From Streptomyces capillispiralis (GTDB taxonomy: Bacteria; Actinomycetota; Actinomycetes; Streptomycetales; Streptomycetaceae): 64,000 nucleotides of DNA. The notes under the pieces were generated by a model, which saw only the letters and a program-made list of their open reading frames with translations, searched no databases and was not told where the DNA came from. Every line of letters begins with the position of its first letter. Position 1 is the first letter of the stretch. The translations under genes were made by a program, and so were the position numbers. Below, piece by piece: positions 34,147 through 41,954 of this stretch. The stretch lies in contig NZ_VIWV01000001.1 in NCBI RefSeq assembly GCF_007829875.1, positions 558,001-622,000 on the forward strand. Reading direction: 5' to 3'.

Positions 34147-34902
34147 ATGCGTGTCGCTCTGTTCCTCACCTGTGTCAACGACACGCTCTATCCGGACACC
34201 GGCCGCGCGGTGGTGAAACTGCTGACCAGGCTGGGCGTCGAGGTCGACTTCCCGATGGCGCAGACCTGTTGCGGTCAGGCGCACTACAACACGGGCTACC
34301 GGCACGAGGCCGAGCCGCTCGCCCGGCACTTCTCCGAAGTCTTCGGGGAGTACGAGGCGATCGTGACCCCGTCCGGTTCGTGCGGGGCGATGGTGCGGGA
34401 GCTGTACCCGCGGATGGGTGAGCGGGCCCGGGCGGAGGGCCGCGGGGACACCCTGGCGGCGACGCTGGCGCCGGTGGTGCCCAAGACGTACGAACTCACG
34501 GAGTTCCTGGTGGACGTGCTGGGGGTGACGGACGTCGGGGCGTACTACCCGCACAAGGTGACCTATCACCCGACCTGTCACGGGCTGCGCGGACTGGGCC
34601 TGGGCGAGCGGCCGCTGCGGCTGCTGCGGGCGGTGAAGGGGCTGGAGCTGGCCGAGCTGCCGGGCGCCGAGGAGTGCTGCGGCTTCGGCGGCACCTTCGC
34701 CCTGAAGAACGCCGACGTCTCGGCGGCGATGGGCACCGACAAGGTGCGCAACGCCGAGTCGACCGGCGCCGAGGTGCTGTGCGCGGCGGACAACTCGTGC
34801 CTGATGCACATCGGCGGGACGATGACCAGGCTGCGGACCGGCATGCGGCCGGTGCACATCGCGGAGATCCTGGCGAGCACGGAGGAGGAACCGGCCGTAT
34901 GA
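34147..34902 (+). CDS. lutA: L-lactate utilisation protein A (Fe-S/CCG domain)
   Basis: 251 residues; ATG at 34147 chosen for AAGGAG 5 nt upstream. Two cysteine-rich CCG domains (TCCGQAHYNTG with SGSCGAMVR, and EECCGFGGTFALKN) plus YHPTCHGLRGLG are those of LutA/YkgE and the heterodisulfide reductase family. With LutB and LutC it forms the cytochrome-independent L-lactate dehydrogenase complex that yields pyruvate. The 71-bp gap after rhaB may hold its own promoter, but the location makes rhamnose-derived lactate an obvious substrate. Confidence 0.9.
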   Translation: MRVALFLTCVNDTLYPDTGRAVVKLLTRLGVEVDFPMAQTCCGQAHYNTGYRHEAEPLARHFSEVFGEYEAIVTPSGSCGAMVRELYPRMGERARAEGRGDTLAATLAPVVPKTYELTEFLVDVLGVTDVGAYYPHKVTYHPTCHGLRGLGLGERPLRLLRAVKGLELAELPGAEECCGFGGTFALKNADVSAAMGTDKVRNAESTGAEVLCAADNSCLMHIGGTMTRLRTGMRPVHIAEILASTEEEPAV

Positions 34903-36377
34903 GCGGAACGTTCGTGGGCATGCCGGCGTTCCCGGCGGCCGCCCGGGACGCCGTGCGCGACACCACCCTGCGCGGCAACCTGCGGCACGCCACGCACACC
35001 ATCCGGGCCAAGCGGGCGAACGCCGTCGCGGAGCTGGCCGACTGGGCGGAGCTGCGGGAGGCCGGCAAGCGGATCAAGGACCACACGCTGCGTCATCTCG
35101 ACCACTACCTCGTGCGGTTGGAGGAGTCGGTGACGGCGGCGGGCGGCACCGTGCACTGGGCCGCCGACGCCGACGAGGCCAACCGGATCGTGACCCGGCT
35201 GGTCAAGGAGACCGGCGAGTCGGAGGTCGTCAAGGTCAAGTCGATGGCCACGCAGGAGATCGGGCTCAACGAGGCGCTGGAGGAGGAGGGCATCCGCGCC
35301 TACGAGACCGATCTGGCCGAACTGATCGTGCAGTTGGGCAAGGACCGGCCCTCGCACATCCTCGTCCCGGCGATCCACCGCAACCGCGGGGAGATCCGGG
35401 AGATCTTCGCCCGGGAGATGGGCGAGTGGGGCCGCCCCGCCCCGGACGGGCTGACGGACACCCCCGCCGAACTCGCCGAGGCGGCGCGGCTGCACCTGCG
35501 GGAGAAGTTCCTGCGCGCCAAGGTCGGCATCTCCGGCGCCAACTTCATGGTGGCCGAGACCGGCACCCTGGTGGTGGTCGAGTCGGAGGGCAACGGGCGG
35601 ATGTGCCTGACCCTGCCCGAGACGCTGATCTCCGTCGTCGGCATCGAGAAGATCGTGCCGACCTGGCAGGACCTGGAGGTGTTCCTGCAGACCCTGCCCC
35701 GCTCCTCGACCGCCGAGCGGATGAACCCGTACACCTCCACGTGGACCGGCACCACCGACGGGGACGGCCCTCGGACCTTCCACCTGGTCCTGCTGGACAA
35801 CGGCCGCACCGACACCCTCGCCGACGAGGTGGGCCGGCAGGCGCTGCGCTGCATCCGCTGCTCGGCCTGCCTCAACGTGTGCCCGGTGTACGAGCGGGCC
35901 GGCGGCCACGCCTACGGCTCGGTCTACCCGGGCCCGATCGGCGCCATCCTCAGCCCCCAACTGCGGGGCATCGGCAGCGAGATCGACGCCTCCCTGCCGT
36001 ACGCCTCCTCGCTGTGCGGCGCCTGCTACGAGGTCTGCCCGGTCGCCATCGACATTCCCGAGGTGCTGGTGCACCTGCGGGAGCGGGTGGTGGAGGGCGG
36101 TCAGGTGACGCGGGCGGGCAACAAGGTGGTGCTGCAACCCGCCAAGGGCCACGCCGCGGAGCGGGCCGCGATGCGCGCCGCGCGCTGGGCGTTCACCCGC
36201 CCGGGCGTGCTGCGGGCCGGCCAGCGCCTCGCCTCGCGCACCCGGCGCGTCCATCCGCGCACCCTGCCGGGCCCCGGCCGGGCGTGGAGCGGGACCCGGG
36301 ACCTGCCGCCGGTGCCGGCGGAGCCGTTCCGGGACTGGTGGCAGCGGACACGGAACGGAAAGGGCGGTGCCCGGTGA
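34899..36377 (+). CDS. lutB: L-lactate utilisation iron-sulfur protein B
   Basis: 492 residues. The N-terminal half is an LUD domain (KVKSMATQEIGLNEAL, VGISGANFMVAETGTLV). Two [4Fe-4S] ferredoxin motifs, CIRCSACLNVCPVY near residue 318 and CGACYEVCPVAI near 373, carry electrons. The C-terminal tail is basic and disordered. Its ATG overlaps the lutA stop codon and its stop overlaps the lutC GTG, so the three subunits are translationally coupled. Confidence 0.9.
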   Translation: MSGTFVGMPAFPAAARDAVRDTTLRGNLRHATHTIRAKRANAVAELADWAELREAGKRIKDHTLRHLDHYLVRLEESVTAAGGTVHWAADADEANRIVTRLVKETGESEVVKVKSMATQEIGLNEALEEEGIRAYETDLAELIVQLGKDRPSHILVPAIHRNRGEIREIFAREMGEWGRPAPDGLTDTPAELAEAARLHLREKFLRAKVGISGANFMVAETGTLVVVESEGNGRMCLTLPETLISVVGIEKIVPTWQDLEVFLQTLPRSSTAERMNPYTSTWTGTTDGDGPRTFHLVLLDNGRTDTLADEVGRQALRCIRCSACLNVCPVYERAGGHAYGSVYPGPIGAILSPQLRGIGSEIDASLPYASSLCGACYEVCPVAIDIPEVLVHLRERVVEGGQVTRAGNKVVLQPAKGHAAERAAMRAARWAFTRPGVLRAGQRLASRTRRVHPRTLPGPGRAWSGTRDLPPVPAEPFRDWWQRTRNGKGGAR

Positions 36378-37015
36378 GCAGCAGGGAACGGATCCTGGGC
36401 CGGGTGCGGCGCGCCCTCGCCGACGTCCCGGAGGACGACACCCCGTACGAGCGGGCGGTCGTCCGTGACTACCTGCGCGAGCACGGTGGGCGCACCGTCG
36501 AGCAGACGGTGGACCTCCTCGCGGAGAACCTGGCCGACTACCGGGCGGTGGTGCACCGCACCGACGCCGACGGGCTGCCGGGACTGCTCGCCGGGCTGCT
36601 CGCGGCGCGCGGCGCGTCGACAGTGCTGGTGCCGCCCGGCCTGGACGAGGGCTGGCTCGCGGCGGCCGGGGTGACCCGGGTGGCGGACCGGGCGGAGAGC
36701 ACCCCGGCCGAACTGGACCGGCTCGACAGCGTGGTGACCGCGTGCGCGGTCGCCGTCGCGGAGACGGGCACGATCGTGCTGGACGGCTCCCCCGACCAGG
36801 GCCGGCGCCGCATCACCCTGGTCCCCGACCACCACATCTGTGTGGTCCGGGTCCCGGACCAGGTCGTCTCCTCCGTCCCCCAGGCGCTCGAACGCCTCGA
36901 CGCGGCCCGTCCGCTGACCTGGATCTCCGGCCCGTCGGCGACCAGCGACATCGAGCTGGACCGGGTGGAGGGCGTGCACGGACCGCGCACGCTGGAGGTC
37001 GTCCTGGTCGGCTGA
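36374..37015 (+). CDS. lutC: L-lactate utilisation protein C
   Basis: 213 residues from a GTG that overlaps the lutB stop. Single LUD domain (ACAVAVAETGTIVLDGS, VPDHHICVVR, WISGPSATSDIELDRVEGVHG). It belongs to the LutABC complex. The last gene of the rhamnose-lactate block, followed by a 10-bp stem hairpin at 37023-37052. Confidence 0.9.
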   Translation: MSSRERILGRVRRALADVPEDDTPYERAVVRDYLREHGGRTVEQTVDLLAENLADYRAVVHRTDADGLPGLLAGLLAARGASTVLVPPGLDEGWLAAAGVTRVADRAESTPAELDRLDSVVTACAVAVAETGTIVLDGSPDQGRRRITLVPDHHICVVRVPDQVVSSVPQALERLDAARPLTWISGPSATSDIELDRVEGVHGPRTLEVVLVG

Positions 37016-37022
37016 GTCCCCC

Positions 37023-37052
37023 TCCGGGGGTGTCGGTGGGTACACCCCCGGA
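37023..37052 (+). terminator. Hairpin after lutC
   Basis: TCCGGGGGTG (37023-37032) and CACCCCCGGA (37043-37052) form a perfect 10-bp stem with a 10-base loop, 7 bp after the lutC stop codon. No U-run, as usual in Streptomyces. Confidence 0.55.
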
Positions 37053-37139
37053 AACGGGTTCTGCGCCCCGTGTGGCGGCGCCGCCCGCTCCGTAGCGTCT
37101 TCCCCGTGGCACAGGGGGTGCCGGACGGAGGACATGACC

Positions 37140-37925
37140 ATGGTGCGCAACGGGGCACGACGCGGCCACGACCCGGGGCCCGCCCCCGAGGCCCTGCGGC
37201 TGGTGAAGGTCACCAAGTCGTACGGCACCGGGGACGGCGCCGTGACCGCCCTGGACGGGGTGACGCTGGGGCTGGCGCGGGGGACGTTCACCGCGGTGAT
37301 GGGACCGTCGGGCTCGGGCAAGTCGACGCTGCTGCAGTGCGCGGCGGGTCTGGACCGGCCGGACAGCGGGATCGTGCGGGTCGACGGGACCGAGCTGACC
37401 GGCGGCGGTGAGGCGGAGCTGACGAGGTTCCGGCGGGGGCGGATCGGGTTCGTGTTCCAGCAGTACAACCTGCTGGAGACGCTGACCGTCGAGCAGAACA
37501 CGGTGCTGCCGCTGAAGCTGGCGGGCCGGCGCGTGGACCGCGGGCGGGTCCGGGAGGTCCTGGCCGCCGTCGGTCTGGGCGACCGGCTCGGGCACCGGCC
37601 CGGCCGGCTGTCGGGTGGTCAGCGGCAGCGGGTGGCGATCGCGCGGGCGCTGGTCACCGAGCCCCGGGTGGTCTTCGCGGACGAGCCGACCGGTGCCCTG
37701 GACCTCCGCAGCGCGCGGGAGGTGCTGGCGCTGCTGCAGCGGTCGGTGCGGGTGCACGGGCGGACCGTGGTAATGGTGACGCACGATCCGGTCGCCGCCT
37801 CCTACGCCGACAGTGTGCTATTCCTCGCGGACGGCCGGCTCGCGGGCCGGCTGGACGCGCCGACGGCGGACGCGGTGGCCGAGCGGCTGGCGCACCTGGG
37901 CGACGACATGACGGCGGGGGTGTGA
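37140..37925 (+). CDS. ABC transporter ATP-binding protein (MacB/LolD type)
   Basis: 261 residues. GGAGG lies 8 nt before the ATG at 37140, preferred over the ATG at 37134. Walker [11 protein letters not shown]-loop [12 protein letters not shown], signature [15 protein letters not shown], Walker [13 protein letters not shown] and the switch His of [13 protein letters not shown] are all present. This type works with FtsX-like permeases such as the one encoded 3 bp downstream, exporting lipophilic compounds or peptides rather than importing sugars. Confidence 0.9.
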   Translation: MVRNGARRGHDPGPAPEALRLVKVTKSYGTGDGAVTALDGVTLGLARGTFTAVMGPSGSGKSTLLQCAAGLDRPDSGIVRVDGTELTGGGEAELTRFRRGRIGFVFQQYNLLETLTVEQNTVLPLKLAGRRVDRGRVREVLAAVGLGDRLGHRPGRLSGGQRQRVAIARALVTEPRVVFADEPTGALDLRSAREVLALLQRSVRVHGRTVVMVTHDPVAASYADSVLFLADGRLAGRLDAPTADAVAERLAHLGDDMTAGV

Positions 37926-37928
37926 GCC

Positions 37929-39239
37929 GTGCTGGTACTGGCTCTGCGGTCGGTCCGGCAGCGGCCCGGACGGTTCCTCGCGACGCTGCTGTCCGCCTTC
38001 CTGGGCGCGGCGATCATCATGGCCTTCCACTCGATGCACGACACCGCCGGCCGGCCGGGCGTGGACCCGGTCAGCTCCGAGACGCTCCACACGGCGGCCG
38101 GTGTGGTCGGCGGGTACGGCACGCTGCTGGTGTTCTTCGCCGTCGCCTCCACGCTGACGGTGAACGTGCGGCAGCGGGCGGCCGAACTGGAGTTGCTGCG
38201 CTGCTCGGGGGCGACCCCGGCGCAGCTGAAGCGGATGGTCGTGGGTGAGGCGGCGGTGGTGGCCCTGGCGGGCGCGGCGCTGGCGGTCCTCCCGGCGGTG
38301 CTCGGCGGGCGGCTGCTGCTGGAGGTGTTCCAGGACAGCGGGCAGGTCGCCCGGTCGGTCGGCCACTCCTTCGGGATCATCGCGCTGACGTCCGGGGTCG
38401 GCATCACCCTGCTCGCGGCGGCGGGCGCGGCGTTCCTCGCGCTGCGCCGGGCGGCGCGGGGGGAGCAACGGCGGGGCAGGGCGCGGGCGTTCCTCGCGTA
38501 CGCGGCGCTGCTGGCCGGTGCCGCCGCCGTGTGCTCCACCTTCGCGTTCTCGGCGACGGACGCCGCGCTGATGGCGCCGCCCGCGTACGGGGCGATCCTG
38601 CTGTCGGTGGGGCTGGCGCTGAGGGCGCCGCGGCTGCTGAAGGGCGTGCTCGGCCGGCTGGCGCCGGGCGGGGCGAGCGGCTGGCTGGCGGTGCGGAACC
38701 TGCGGCAGCGCTCCGGGCGGCTCGCCGGGATCCTGATGTCGCTGATCCTGTTCACGGCGGTGTCGACGGCGACGCTGACCATGCAGGCGGTGGAGAGCGA
38801 GGCCGTCGCGGCCTCGGGCCTGGTGAAGTCGGTCGACGCGAAGAACCTGGAGACGCTGAACTTCACGGTGGTCGGCATCATCGTGGTGTTCGTGTGCGTG
38901 ATGCTGGTCAACTCGCTGTACGCGGCGACGGCCTACCGTGAGCGGGAGTTCGGGCAGCAGCGCCTCGCCGGGGCGACGCCCGGGCAGGTGCTGGGCGTGG
39001 TGGGCGCCGAGAGTCTGGTCCTCACCGTCACCGGGCTGCTGTTCGGCACTCTGGCGGCGCTGGCGGGGATCGTGCCGTTCACCGTGGTCCGCGGTGACGC
39101 GGTGCTGCCGCAGCAGACGGCCGGGGTATGGGCGGTGGTGGCCTCGATCGGCGCGGTGGCCACGCTCGGGACGAGCCTGGCCACCGCCCGGCGTGTCCTG
39201 CGCACACCGGCGGTGAGGGCGGTGTCCGCGACCGCGTGA
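37929..39239 (+). CDS. FtsX-like ABC transporter permease
   Basis: 436 residues from GTG, 3 nt after the ATPase stop. Two FtsX-like units: membrane segments near residues 15-35, 60-85, 105-130 and 145-175, then 200-235, and a second set after 305 (NFTVVGIIVVFVCVMLVNSLYA, VLTVTGLLFGTLAALAGIVPF, WAVVASIGAVATLGTSLA). LELLRCSGATPAQLKRMVVGE is the coupling helix seen in MacB-like permeases. Exported substrate unknown; no two-component system adjoins it. Confidence 0.88.
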   Translation: MLVLALRSVRQRPGRFLATLLSAFLGAAIIMAFHSMHDTAGRPGVDPVSSETLHTAAGVVGGYGTLLVFFAVASTLTVNVRQRAAELELLRCSGATPAQLKRMVVGEAAVVALAGAALAVLPAVLGGRLLLEVFQDSGQVARSVGHSFGIIALTSGVGITLLAAAGAAFLALRRAARGEQRRGRARAFLAYAALLAGAAAVCSTFAFSATDAALMAPPAYGAILLSVGLALRAPRLLKGVLGRLAPGGASGWLAVRNLRQRSGRLAGILMSLILFTAVSTATLTMQAVESEAVAASGLVKSVDAKNLETLNFTVVGIIVVFVCVMLVNSLYAATAYREREFGQQRLAGATPGQVLGVVGAESLVLTVTGLLFGTLAALAGIVPFTVVRGDAVLPQQTAGVWAVVASIGAVATLGTSLATARRVLRTPAVRAVSATA

Positions 39240-39270
39240 CGGATGCGGTGGGCGGTGCGCCGGCCGGGCC

Positions 39271-39315
39271 GAGCCGTACCGCCGCCGCTCGTCGGGCGGG
39301 TCGGCGGTACGACTC
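39271..39315. terminator. Hairpin between convergent FtsX and cupin genes
   Basis: CGTACCGCCG (39275-39284) and CGGCGGTACG (39302-39311) pair over 10 bp; flanking GAG and CTC extend the stem past one mismatch. It probably serves both convergent genes. Confidence 0.55.
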
Positions 39316-39346
39316 CGGGCGGCCGTCGCCCCTCCCCCGCGCTCCG

Positions 39347-39706
39347 CTAGTCCGCCTTCGCGTACTTCTGCGCCATGGCGCCCGCGAAGTCGTACACCAC
39401 GACCTGTTCGTCGCCGGCGACCCACGCGTCATGGCCGGGCGAGCACACGAAGACGTCGCCGGGGCCGACCTCGCTCTCCCCTCCGTCGTCCATGCGGATG
39501 TGCAGACGGCCCTGGACGACATAGCCGTTGTGGTGGATCTGGCAGCTCTCCGTTCCCGCGATGGGGCCGACGGACTCGGTCCAGCGCCACCCGGGTTCGA
39601 AGGTGGCCACGGCGAAGTCCAGCCCTGACATGTGGACGGCTTCCAGGTGTCCCCTGGGGAAGTCGCGCCTCTCGTCCGGCTTGTCCAGCGTCTTGATCTC
39701 GAGCAT
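39347..39706 (-). CDS. Cupin-domain protein
   Basis: 119 residues from ATG at 39706, with GAAGGGA about 9 nt upstream. The cupin barrel shows HHNGYVVQGRLHIRMDDG (motif 1) and GPGDVFVCSPGHDAWV (motif 2), with His residues suited to binding a metal. The small, single-domain form is common as an ion- or sugar-binding stress protein. No partner gene is evident. Confidence 0.75.
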   Translation of the reverse strand: MLEIKTLDKPDERRDFPRGHLEAVHMSGLDFAVATFEPGWRWTESVGPIAGTESCQIHHNGYVVQGRLHIRMDDGGESEVGPGDVFVCSPGHDAWVAGDEQVVVYDFAGAMAQKYAKAD

Positions 39707-39795
39707 GACCCTTTCCCTTCCGACCGCGCTCCCCACGGTCGGGGCCGGCCTCCGTCTGCCGTGAACGGCACCGGCGGGGGCCGGGCCCCATCACT

Positions 39796-40464
39796 TCATC
39801 GTCCGCCTGTCCACTCGGGGGCGCCATTCGGGTGACGGTGCCGGGATCCGGGGGCCGGGCGCCGTCGTCCGGCGGCCCCGCCGACCTGCTCGGCCTCGGT
39901 GATGAGGGCGACGAGCGCCGTGCGCGCGCGGGCCACGCGGGAGCGGACCGTGCCGACCGGGCAGTCGCCGAGGGCGGCCGCCTCCGTGTACGGCAGTCCG
40001 AGGAGCTGTGTGAGGACGAACGCCTCGCGCCGCTCGTCCGGCAGCTGGTCCAGCAGTTCGAGGAGGGCGATCCCGTCGTCGAAGCCGGGCAGCCCGCGCG
40101 GCTGCGCCCGCTCCACGGTCAGCTGCCAGTCGGGCACGTCGGCCGTCCGGGGCCGTACGGCCGTGCGCCGGTGGCTGTCGGCCACCGCGCGGCGGGCGAT
40201 GGCGAGCAGCCAGGTGCGGGCCGAGGAACGGCCTTCGAACCGGTGGAGGCTGCCGAGCGCCCGCAGGAAGGTGTCCTGGGTCAGGTCGTCCACGGCCTGG
40301 GGGTCGGCGCCCAGGTGGGCGACATAGCGGATGACGTCGCGGTGCAGGGCCCGGACGAAGTGGTCGACGGCGTCGGCGTCACCGCCGCGCGCGGCCAGCG
40401 CCCAGGCGGTCGCGGCGTCGTCGGCGGGTCTTGCGGGGGAAGCGGGCAGGGCAGGGCTGATCAC
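39796..40464 (-). CDS. ECF RNA polymerase sigma factor (SigC-like)
   Basis: 222 residues. GTG at 40464 is preceded by AAGGA. Region 2: HRDVIRYVAHLGADPQAVDDLTQDTFLRAL; region 2.3-2.4: FEGRSSARTWLLAIARRAVADSHRR; region 4: LPDERREAFVLTQLLGLPYTEAAA and GTVRSRVARARTAL. It resembles mycobacterial SigC in lacking an adjacent cytoplasmic anti-sigma factor. The membrane protein encoded upstream on the same strand (40619-41257), with a Met/His-rich loop, may sense the signal. A C-terminal basic tail of 25 residues is unusual. Confidence 0.85.
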   Translation of the reverse strand: MISPALPASPARPADDAATAWALAARGGDADAVDHFVRALHRDVIRYVAHLGADPQAVDDLTQDTFLRALGSLHRFEGRSSARTWLLAIARRAVADSHRRTAVRPRTADVPDWQLTVERAQPRGLPGFDDGIALLELLDQLPDERREAFVLTQLLGLPYTEAAALGDCPVGTVRSRVARARTALVALITEAEQVGGAAGRRRPAPGSRHRHPNGAPEWTGGR

Positions 40465-40618
40465 CTGGTGTCCTTCACGGAGGAAGCCGGAGGCCGCGGA
40501 CGTGCGCGGTCCGGTGAGCGGGGGACGGCCGGGTGCGGTACGGGACGGAAGGCAGGGTGTCCCGGCACACGGCCGGAACCCGGGGCGCACTGGGGCGGCC
40601 CGGGTGCACCGGCTGCCG

Positions 40619-41257
40619 TCAGACGGCAGCGGCCCCCGCGGGCGGACCGCGGGAGGTGATCGCGTATACGAGGCAGAGCAGCCGCGGCGCCCGGTCGGAG
40701 CGGTGGCGCCGGCGGACGCGGAGGACCGGGCGGTGCGGCGGCACCGGAGTGAGGAACAGCAGCCGGACCGGAGCGGCCAGCCGGCCGCCGACGGCCCGCA
40801 GCAGACGGAAGACGGCCCGCTCCCCGTGCCCGAGCCACAGACCGCACAGCAGCGCGGCCAGCAGATGGGCGGCGAGCATGCCGACCGAGGAGTCACCGGA
40901 GGGGTGTTGCGGGTGCCCCACCGTGCCGGCGCCCGTCACGGGCGCCATGGGCATGGTGTGCGGGCCGTGCTGCATCGCGCCCGGGTCCATGGGGTGGTGG
41001 ACGGCGGGGCTCGCCAGGGAGAAGACCGAGTGCAGGACCGTCTGGGCGGCGACGGCGACGGCGGTGACCGGCACCGGTCCGCGCTCACGCCCCGCGAGTC
41101 CCCAGCCCACGACGCCGGTCACGGCCCAGCCGGCCGCGAGCGTCCAGAGGGGGACGTCGTCGCCGGACATCATGACGTGTCCCAGGGCGGCGAGCACGAC
41201 GCAGACGGCCGCGAACACCGCGGCCCGTCCCGTGCGAGCACCCCGTCCAGCAGTCAT
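40619..41257 (-). CDS. DUF5134-like membrane protein with Met/His-rich loop
   Basis: 212 residues. About four or five hydrophobic segments (AAVFAAVCVVLAALGHVMM, LWTLAAGWAVTGVVGWGLA, VTAVAVAAQTVLHSVFSLA, VGMLAAHLLAALLCGLWLGH). Between the third and fourth lies a loop of about 30 residues dense in Met and His (HHPMDPGAMQHGPHTMPMAP). Such loops bind copper in membrane proteins. It is 154 bp upstream of the ECF sigma factor on the same strand; a metal-sensing or transport role linked to that sigma factor is an inference. Confidence 0.65.
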   Translation of the reverse strand: MTAGRGARTGRAAVFAAVCVVLAALGHVMMSGDDVPLWTLAAGWAVTGVVGWGLAGRERGPVPVTAVAVAAQTVLHSVFSLASPAVHHPMDPGAMQHGPHTMPMAPVTGAGTVGHPQHPSGDSSVGMLAAHLLAALLCGLWLGHGERAVFRLLRAVGGRLAAPVRLLFLTPVPPHRPVLRVRRRHRSDRAPRLLCLVYAITSRGPPAGAAAV

Positions 41258-41466
41258 GGCCCCTCATCGTCGCATCCGGGCCCCAGCCGTGCGCCCGTAT
41301 ATACGGTTCCTCCCACGCCCGCGACTCATTCCCCGGCGTGTGATCCAGAACACCCTTCCGGGTGGCCGGAGTTGCGGGACGACAGGGGGGAGCTCACTTG
41401 AGAAAGGCATCCATTCCAGGTGCCCGACAGCCCCCCACCCTCCCCGCCCTCGTCCCGCGAGGTAGT

Positions 41467-41492
41467 GGAATATTGAACTACCCGGGTGGGTT
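41467..41492 (+). promoter_or_regulatory. SigR-like promoter of the TPR gene
   Basis: GGAAT (41467-41471), 18 bp, GTT (41490-41492): an exact match to the SigR disulfide-stress promoter pattern, 24 bp upstream of the GTG start at 41516. Confidence 0.6.
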
Positions 41493-41515
41493 GACGGCGT
41501 CGAAGGAGGTCACGA

Positions 41516-41863
41516 GTGGACATCACGTACTACGACCACGGAACGCCGGCCGAGCGCTGGGAGCGCGCCGGGATGTTCTTCGACGCCAAGGACTACGCCG
41601 CCGCCGCGCGCGTCCTGGGCCCACTGGTCGAGGAGGTGCCGGAGCAGACCGGACCGCGGCTGCTGCTGGCGCGCGCCTACTACCACTCGGCCCAACTGCG
41701 CCGCGCGGAATCCGAGTTGCGGGTCATCGTGGAGCGCGACCCGGTGGAGCACTACGCCCGGCTGATGCTCGGGCGCACCCTCCAGCGGCAGGGGCGGGAC
41801 GACGAGGCCCGGCCGCACCTGCGGCTCGCCGCCGCGCTCGGCGGCACCTTCGACGAGGAGTAG
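41516..41863 (+). CDS. Small tetratricopeptide-repeat protein
   Basis: 115 residues from GTG with AAGGAGG 7 nt upstream. About three TPR units (AGMFFDAKDYAAAARVLGPL, LLLARAYYHSAQLRRAESEL, YARLMLGRTLQRQGRDDEAR) make up nearly all of it. Cytoplasmic protein-protein adaptor. The SigR-type promoter suggests induction by thiol oxidation; the partner is unknown. Confidence 0.8.
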   Translation: MDITYYDHGTPAERWERAGMFFDAKDYAAAARVLGPLVEEVPEQTGPRLLLARAYYHSAQLRRAESELRVIVERDPVEHYARLMLGRTLQRQGRDDEARPHLRLAAALGGTFDEE

Positions 41864-41904
41864 GCCGTCGAGCGGCGATGAGCAGGCCGTCGGCGTGCTC
41901 GACC

Positions 41905-41937
41905 GGTGCCCGGTTCCCCCCTCGGGAACCGGGCACC
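41905..41937. terminator. Bidirectional terminator hairpin
   Basis: GGTGCCCGGTTCCC (41905-41918) and GGGAACCGGGCACC (41924-41937) form a perfect 14-bp stem with a 5-base loop between the convergent TPR and PepSY genes. Confidence 0.85.
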
Positions 41938-41954
41938 GCGCGTGAGGGCGCGCG

